This document shows positions 59,623 to 64,000 of a stretch of DNA of 64,000 nt, in pieces. Under the pieces are notes generated by a model. The model did no database searches and was not told the origin of the DNA. It saw only the letters and a list, made by a program, of their open reading frames with translations. Position numbers and translations under genes: made by a program. This DNA is from JAABQT01 sp035459025 (GTDB taxonomy: Bacteria > Pseudomonadota > Gammaproteobacteria > Burkholderiales > SG8-39): assembly GCA_035459025.1 (NCBI GenBank), contig DATHYT010000047.1, positions 7,740-71,739 of the forward strand, given 5' to 3'. Every line of letters begins with the position of its first letter. Position 1 is the first letter of the stretch.

Positions 59623-60609
59623 CTAGGCGACGGCTGCCGCTTTCGCGCCCCTGCGCTTTTCCCAGGCTTCCTGCGCCGCGCCGAGAATGCCCTTGGGCAT
59701 GAAGATGATGAACAGCACCAGCATCAGCCCGTAGAGCGTGGTGTCCAGGCCGTGGATGTCGTGGCCGAGCGCGAGGCGCAGCACCTCGGCGAGGAGCAGC
59801 GTGAACGCCGCGCCGACGGTCGGCCCGAGCCGCACGAACATGCCGCCGGCAATGGCGCCGAACACCATCTGCAGGCTGATGCCGATGCCCGAGACGGTCT
59901 CCGGGTTGACGTAGAGCTGGTACTGCGCGTAGAGCGCGCCGCCCATGCAGGTCATCAGCGCGGAGATCACGGTGACGGTGAGCTTGAGCCGGGTGACGTT
60001 CATGCCGACGGAGGCCGCGGCCTCCTCCTCCTGGCTGATCGCCTGCAGCGCAAGCCGCGCCATCGAGCGGTCGACGCGCGTCCAGATCCACAGCCCCGCC
60101 AGCCAGAAACCGAAGATGATGTAGAACCACACCAGCTTGGAGGAGAACTGCAGCGCGGAAAGCGACCAGGAAGCGTCGGCCAGAGCGGTCACCGGGGTCA
60201 CGCCGAGCGAGCCGCCGGTCTGGTCCCGGAGCGCGACGATGATCAGGCGCGCCACTTCCGAGAGCGCGAGCGTGACCAGCGCGAAATAGTGGCCCACGAT
60301 CTTGAAGCGAAAGCACGGGTAGCCGATCAAAATCGCCACCACGCCCGCCACGCCGAGCGCGAGCGGAATGCCGAACCAGGGCGAAAGCCCGAAGTGGTTC
60401 CAGCCCATCACCACCACGTACGCGCCGATGCCAAGGAACGCGCCGTGGCCCAGGCTCACCAGCCCGAGGCGCCCCATCACCGCCCAGCCGGTATACACGA
60501 AGGCCCACAGCAGCGTCATGATCAAGAGGTGCAGCGGGTAGTTGCCCATGCCCGCGAGCGGCGCCGTGGCGAGCAGCGCCAGGCCGATCCAGCGCAGCGC
60601 GTTGCCCAC
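59623..60609 (-). CDS. livM: branched-chain amino acid-type ABC permease
   Basis: A 328-residue membrane protein with about ten helices; the family signature MGRLGLVSLGHGAFLGIGAYV is present, with the EAA-like cytoplasmic loop (AISQEEEAAASVGMNVTRLKL). It is the second permease with LivH of a HAAT-type importer whose substrate may be a branched-chain amino acid, an amide or urea-like compound. One base lies between LivH stop and its own ATG. Confidence 0.92.
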   Translation of the reverse strand: MGNALRWIGLALLATAPLAGMGNYPLHLLIMTLLWAFVYTGWAVMGRLGLVSLGHGAFLGIGAYVVVMGWNHFGLSPWFGIPLALGVAGVVAILIGYPCFRFKIVGHYFALVTLALSEVARLIIVALRDQTGGSLGVTPVTALADASWSLSALQFSSKLVWFYIIFGFWLAGLWIWTRVDRSMARLALQAISQEEEAAASVGMNVTRLKLTVTVISALMTCMGGALYAQYQLYVNPETVSGIGISLQMVFGAIAGGMFVRLGPTVGAAFTLLLAEVLRLALGHDIHGLDTTLYGLMLVLFIIFMPKGILGAAQEAWEKRRGAKAAAVA

Positions 60610-60610
60610 G

Positions 60611-61477
60611 TTACTTGCCTCCGAGAAGGCCCTGAGGCCGCCAGAACATCATCGCGATGAAGAACAGGAACGCGAATACGTAGCCCCATTCGATGTGCAG
60701 GATGTAGCCGCCCACCGAGATGAACTGGGCGAAGATGAACGCGGCGATGAAGCCGCCGAGCATGTTCCCGAGCCCGCCCAACACGCAGATCATGAAGGTG
60801 ATGGGACCGAAGGTGAGGCCGATCGCGGGGTGGATGTCGTACTGCAGCACGAGCAGGCAGGCCGCGAGCCCCGCCAGTGCGCCGCCCAGCGCCGAAGTGA
60901 TCACGAAGATGCGGTTCGCGTTCACCCCCATCAGCGGCATGATGGCGCGGTCCTGCGAAATGGCGCGGATCGCGGTGCCGACGAAAGTACGTGTGAGGAA
61001 CAGGTACACGCCGATCATGCCGCCAAGCGCCACCAGGAAGGCGATGAGCCGCGCGAAGCTGAGGTACATGTCCCCGAACTGCAGCGCCGGCAGGTTGACG
61101 CCGATGTTGCGGAACTCGACGCCGAAGGCGAGCGTGGCTGCGGCCTGCAGGAAAAAAAGCACCCCGCCGGTCACCAGCAGCTGGTTGATCGGCTCGGCGG
61201 CAAGCACCGGTCGGATCACGAACTGGTGCAGCAGCGCGCCGAGCACCGCCACCGCCAGGATGGCGACCAGCATCGCCAGCCACAGCGGCCAGCCGAACAC
61301 GTTGTGCGAGTAGTACACCGCATACATGCCGATCATCACCAGCTCGGCGTAGCAGATCCACACCACGTCGATGACGCCGAAGATCAGGTTAAGCCCCAGC
61401 GCCAGCAGCGCCAGCACGCCGCCGAGCAGCAGCCCGTTGATCACCGCTTCGAGGAGAAAGACGTCGAAGAATTCCAT
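60611..61477 (-). CDS. livH: branched-chain amino acid-type ABC permease
   Basis: A 288-residue membrane protein with eight or nine helices and the LivH signature (GVLALLALGLNLIFGVIDVVW; RAISQDRAIMPLMGVNANRIF; LGGLGNMLGGFIAAF). Pairs with LivM to form the channel. ATG 61477 follows the LivF stop by 13 bases. Confidence 0.93.
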   Translation of the reverse strand: MEFFDVFLLEAVINGLLLGGVLALLALGLNLIFGVIDVVWICYAELVMIGMYAVYYSHNVFGWPLWLAMLVAILAVAVLGALLHQFVIRPVLAAEPINQLLVTGGVLFFLQAAATLAFGVEFRNIGVNLPALQFGDMYLSFARLIAFLVALGGMIGVYLFLTRTFVGTAIRAISQDRAIMPLMGVNANRIFVITSALGGALAGLAACLLVLQYDIHPAIGLTFGPITFMICVLGGLGNMLGGFIAAFIFAQFISVGGYILHIEWGYVFAFLFFIAMMFWRPQGLLGGK

Positions 61478-61490
61478 CGTGCCTCCGGGC

Positions 61491-62194
<704 letters not shown>

Positions 62195-62195
<1 letters not shown>

Positions 62196-62953
62196 CAGCC
62201 GAGCCTCGCGGCGACCGTGGCCTGCACGTCGCCGGCGTCGCTGCCGAGATACACCTCGATCACCTTGCGGTCGTGCGCCACCTCGTCCGGGCGCCCCGCG
62301 GCGATCACCTCGCCGTGGTCGAGCACGATGCAGCGGTCGACGACGCGCATCAGCACGCCCATGATGTGCTCGACCCAGATGATGGTGATGCCGCGCTTGT
62401 CGCGGATCCCGGCGAGCATGTCGGCCGCCTGGTCCATCTCGCTGTGGTCCAGCCCCCCGAGCGACTCGTCGGCCAGCAGCAGCTGCGGCCGCGTGGCGAG
62501 CGCGCGCGCGAGCTCGAGCTTCTTGAGGCCCGCCGCGCCCAGGCCGTCCACGCGCGCCGCCGGGTCCGCGCTCAGCCCGACCAGGCCGAGCGCCTCGCCG
62601 GCCTGCGCGAAGGCCTGCTCGCGCGAGGGACGCTCGGCCTGCCCGTAGAAGGCGGCCAGCGCGACGTTCTCGAGGATCGACAGGCGCCGGAAGGGGCGGG
62701 GGATCTGGAAGGTGCGCGCGATGCCGTAGTGCGCGACGCGCGCCGCGCTCTGCCCGGCGATCTCGCGGTCGCGGAAGCGGATCGAGCCCGCGGTGGGCGC
62801 GAGCGCGCCGGCGATCAGGTTGAAGGTGGTGCTCTTCCCGGAGCCGTTCGGGCCGATCAGCCCGAGGATCTCGCCTTCCTCGAGCTCGAAGGCGACGCGG
62901 TTCACCGCGGTAAATCCGCCGAACTGCTTGGTCAGGTCGGTGACGGTGAGCAT
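62195..62953 (-). CDS. livG: ABC transporter ATPase LivG-like
   Basis: A 252-residue ATPase with Walker A GPNGSGKSTTF, a signature region DGLGAAGLKKLELARAL in which the usual LSGG is replaced by LGAAG, Walker B LLLADESLGG and IIWVEHIM. It is the second ATPase of the Liv importer. A hairpin (62973-62999) lies in the leader between the binding-protein gene and this gene. Confidence 0.9.
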
Positions 62954-62972
62954 TGCGGGCAGCGTCGGCCGG

Positions 62973-62999
62973 CTCCCTCCCCCGCTGCGGGGGAGGGAG
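62973..62999. repeat. GC-rich hairpin between the binding-protein gene and livG
   Basis: CTCCCTCCCCCGC and its exact complement flank a single T, giving a 13-base stem. It lies 21 bases after the binding-protein stop and 20 before the livG start, as expected of an mRNA-stabilising or attenuating hairpin that lets the binding protein exceed the ATPases. No U-run follows, so it is not a good terminator. The sequence also resembles dispersed repeats. Confidence 0.5.
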
Positions 63000-63020
63000 G
63001 GTGCCGGCCTCGCGTTCGCG

Positions 63021-64000
63021 TTACCGGCGGTAAGCCGAGCTCTTCGGGATCGGCAGCAGCGGGTCGGCGGTCTTGATCGCCGTCGGCCAGACGATCTTGG
63101 TCGAACCCCCGATGTACTGCATCACCACGGGCGAGGAGCGCTCGTTCTGGCCGGCCATCTCGCTTCCCGGCGCATAGAACTTGACCCCGTAGCCCTGGAT
63201 CGTGCCGCCCACCGGAATGTCCGTTTCAAGCGCGGCCTTGCGCAGCGCCTCGGGATCGACGCCGCCGTACTTCTTGATCGCGCGCGGCAGCACGTCGGTG
63301 AAGAAGATCCAGCTCTGGTTGAAGCCCATGGAGGTATGCGGCGGCACCACCTCGGCCTTCGTTTCGGCCTTGTAGCGCTTCACCATCTCCGCGGTCAGTT
63401 CGCCCAGGCCCGGCTTGAGCGTCTTCGGGTCGAGCAGCTGCGCGGCGACCGGGTCCACGTTGTAGATGTACTCGGCTTCCTTGCCGAAGGCTTCCTTCAG
63501 CTTGTCGAACTGGCCGTAGCCCGCGCCGTGGCCGACGAGCGCCAGCCATTTCAGACCCTGCTCTTTCGCCTGGCGCCAGAACAGCGTGATGTCCGGGTTA
63601 TAGCCGGTGTGCAGGATCACGTCGGCGCGCGCGCGGCGCAGCTTGGTGACGAGCGAGGACAGGTCCGGTGCCGTGGCCGAGTAGCCTTCCTTCAGCACGA
63701 CGTTCATCCCGTACTTCTTGCAGTTCTCCTCGTTGCCCGCCGCCACGCCAGAGCCATACGGTCCGTCTTCGTGAATGATCGCGACCTTCAGGTTCTTCGG
63801 GTCGATGCCCATCTTCTTCTTGGCGTTCTCGTTCAGGAACGAGCACGAGGCGGCGCCGAACTGGTCGGAGTGCACCTGGGCGCGGAACACGTGCGTCAGG
63901 TTCTTGTTCTTGAACACGCTCGAGGCGACGCACACGTTCGCCCACATGAACTTCTTGGCCGCGTCCACCTTCTGCGCCATCGGCACGCAGTGCGCGCTCG
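63021..64000 (-). CDS. ABC substrate-binding protein, Leu/Ile/Val-type (5' end outside window)
   Basis: An open frame of about 326 codons running off the window end, with no start seen. The fragment starts in mature protein (SAHCVPMAQKV), so signal peptide and N-terminal lobe lie beyond 64000. Typical LivK/amide-binding features: VAIIHEDGPYGSGVAAG, YNPDITLFWRQAKEQGLKW, and a C-terminal YIGGSTKIVWP strand. It delivers the ligand to LivHMGF. The ligand is unknown; this subgroup covers branched-chain amino acids, amides and aromatic acids. Confidence 0.9.
   Translation of the reverse strand, partial: SAHCVPMAQKVDAAKKFMWANVCVASSVFKNKNLTHVFRAQVHSDQFGAASCSFLNENAKKKMGIDPKNLKVAIIHEDGPYGSGVAAGNEENCKKYGMNVVLKEGYSATAPDLSSLVTKLRRARADVILHTGYNPDITLFWRQAKEQGLKWLALVGHGAGYGQFDKLKEAFGKEAEYIYNVDPVAAQLLDPKTLKPGLGELTAEMVKRYKAETKAEVVPPHTSMGFNQSWIFFTDVLPRAIKKYGGVDPEALRKAALETDIPVGGTIQGYGVKFYAPGSEMAGQNERSSPVVMQYIGGSTKIVWPTAIKTADPLLPIPKSSAYRR

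Noticed and set aside
62973..62999. The GC-rich hairpin read as a rho-independent terminator
   Set aside because: No T-run follows on either strand, and it lies between genes that must be co-expressed. mRNA stabilisation is more likely.

Overview
The window is dense, GC-rich bacterial chromosome from a Gram-negative organism, most likely a betaproteobacterium of Burkholderiales type. The evidence is the mix of families: DUF3567, DUF2917, DUF6279 lipoprotein, DUF465/YdcH, an outer-membrane BamA-like barrel, a LivKHMGF importer and a glutathione reductase. That placement is inferred from family content. No 16S or ribosomal gene is present to confirm it. About 70 genes fill the window. No gap exceeds about 150 bases, and I see no rRNA, tRNA, CRISPR array, transposase or prophage gene.

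Layout. 1-5.3 kb: a truncated TPR/outer-membrane-barrel gene divergent from a CHASE2 hybrid histidine kinase, then dtd with a DUF465 gene, then an HD-domain protein. 5.3-12.3 kb: an HtrA-like protein that has lost two of its three catalytic residues, an endonuclease/exonuclease/phosphatase protein, a crotonase divergent from a haloalkane dehalogenase, a threonine-dehydratase-like enzyme and a BamA-like barrel. 12.3-22 kb: a 7TM-GGDEF cyclase, quinone oxidoreductase, LysR, DUF2917, a dienoyl-CoA-reductase-like SDR, a Nudix-MBL fusion, gor and cfa. 22-28 kb: a tightly coupled seven-gene minus-strand operon (MFS, DSD1-type PLP enzyme, RidA-like protein, MFS, spermidine-synthase-like, PEBP, TSUP). 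28-41 kb: radical SAM, LrgAB, MATE, MetY, phosphatase, lactonase-like hydrolase, DMT, M14, UbiX and MFS genes. 41-49 kb: SDR, core methionine synthase, hydrolase, class II aldolase, ketopantoate-reductase-like, monooxygenase, NHL, GGT. 49-53 kb: a sulfatase-OtnC-OtnK-Gfo/Idh operon for acid sugars. 53-59.6 kb: TPR proteins, a hydrolase, a four-PAS GGDEF-EAL protein, a lipoprotein and ferredoxin-NADP reductase. 59.6-64 kb: a branched-chain amino-acid-type ABC importer running off the window end.

How genes work together. The clearest units are the Liv importer (ATPases, permeases, binding protein), the otn-type acid-sugar operon, LrgAB, and the DSD-Rid-transporter operon. Two c-di-GMP enzymes and one hybrid kinase give signalling capacity. 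Much of the rest is accessory catabolism of small organic and amino-acid-like compounds.

Compact organisation is the most distinctive trait. Eight of fifteen convergent gene pairs share one CTAG tetranucleotide as overlapping stop codons. About a dozen co-directional pairs overlap by four bases (ATGA, GTGA, TTGA, CTGA). Several divergent pairs are separated by only 20-25 bases holding back-to-back -10 hexamers placed about 6-10 bases from each start codon, which predicts leaderless or nearly leaderless mRNAs. Two genes (gor and the TSUP permease) have no ATG/GTG/TTG in a usable place and appear to start at CTG. No single large unknown system was found. The best leads are this promoter/terminus architecture, the degenerate HtrA-like protein, the Rid protein lacking its usual Arg, and the sulfatase-linked acid-sugar operon.
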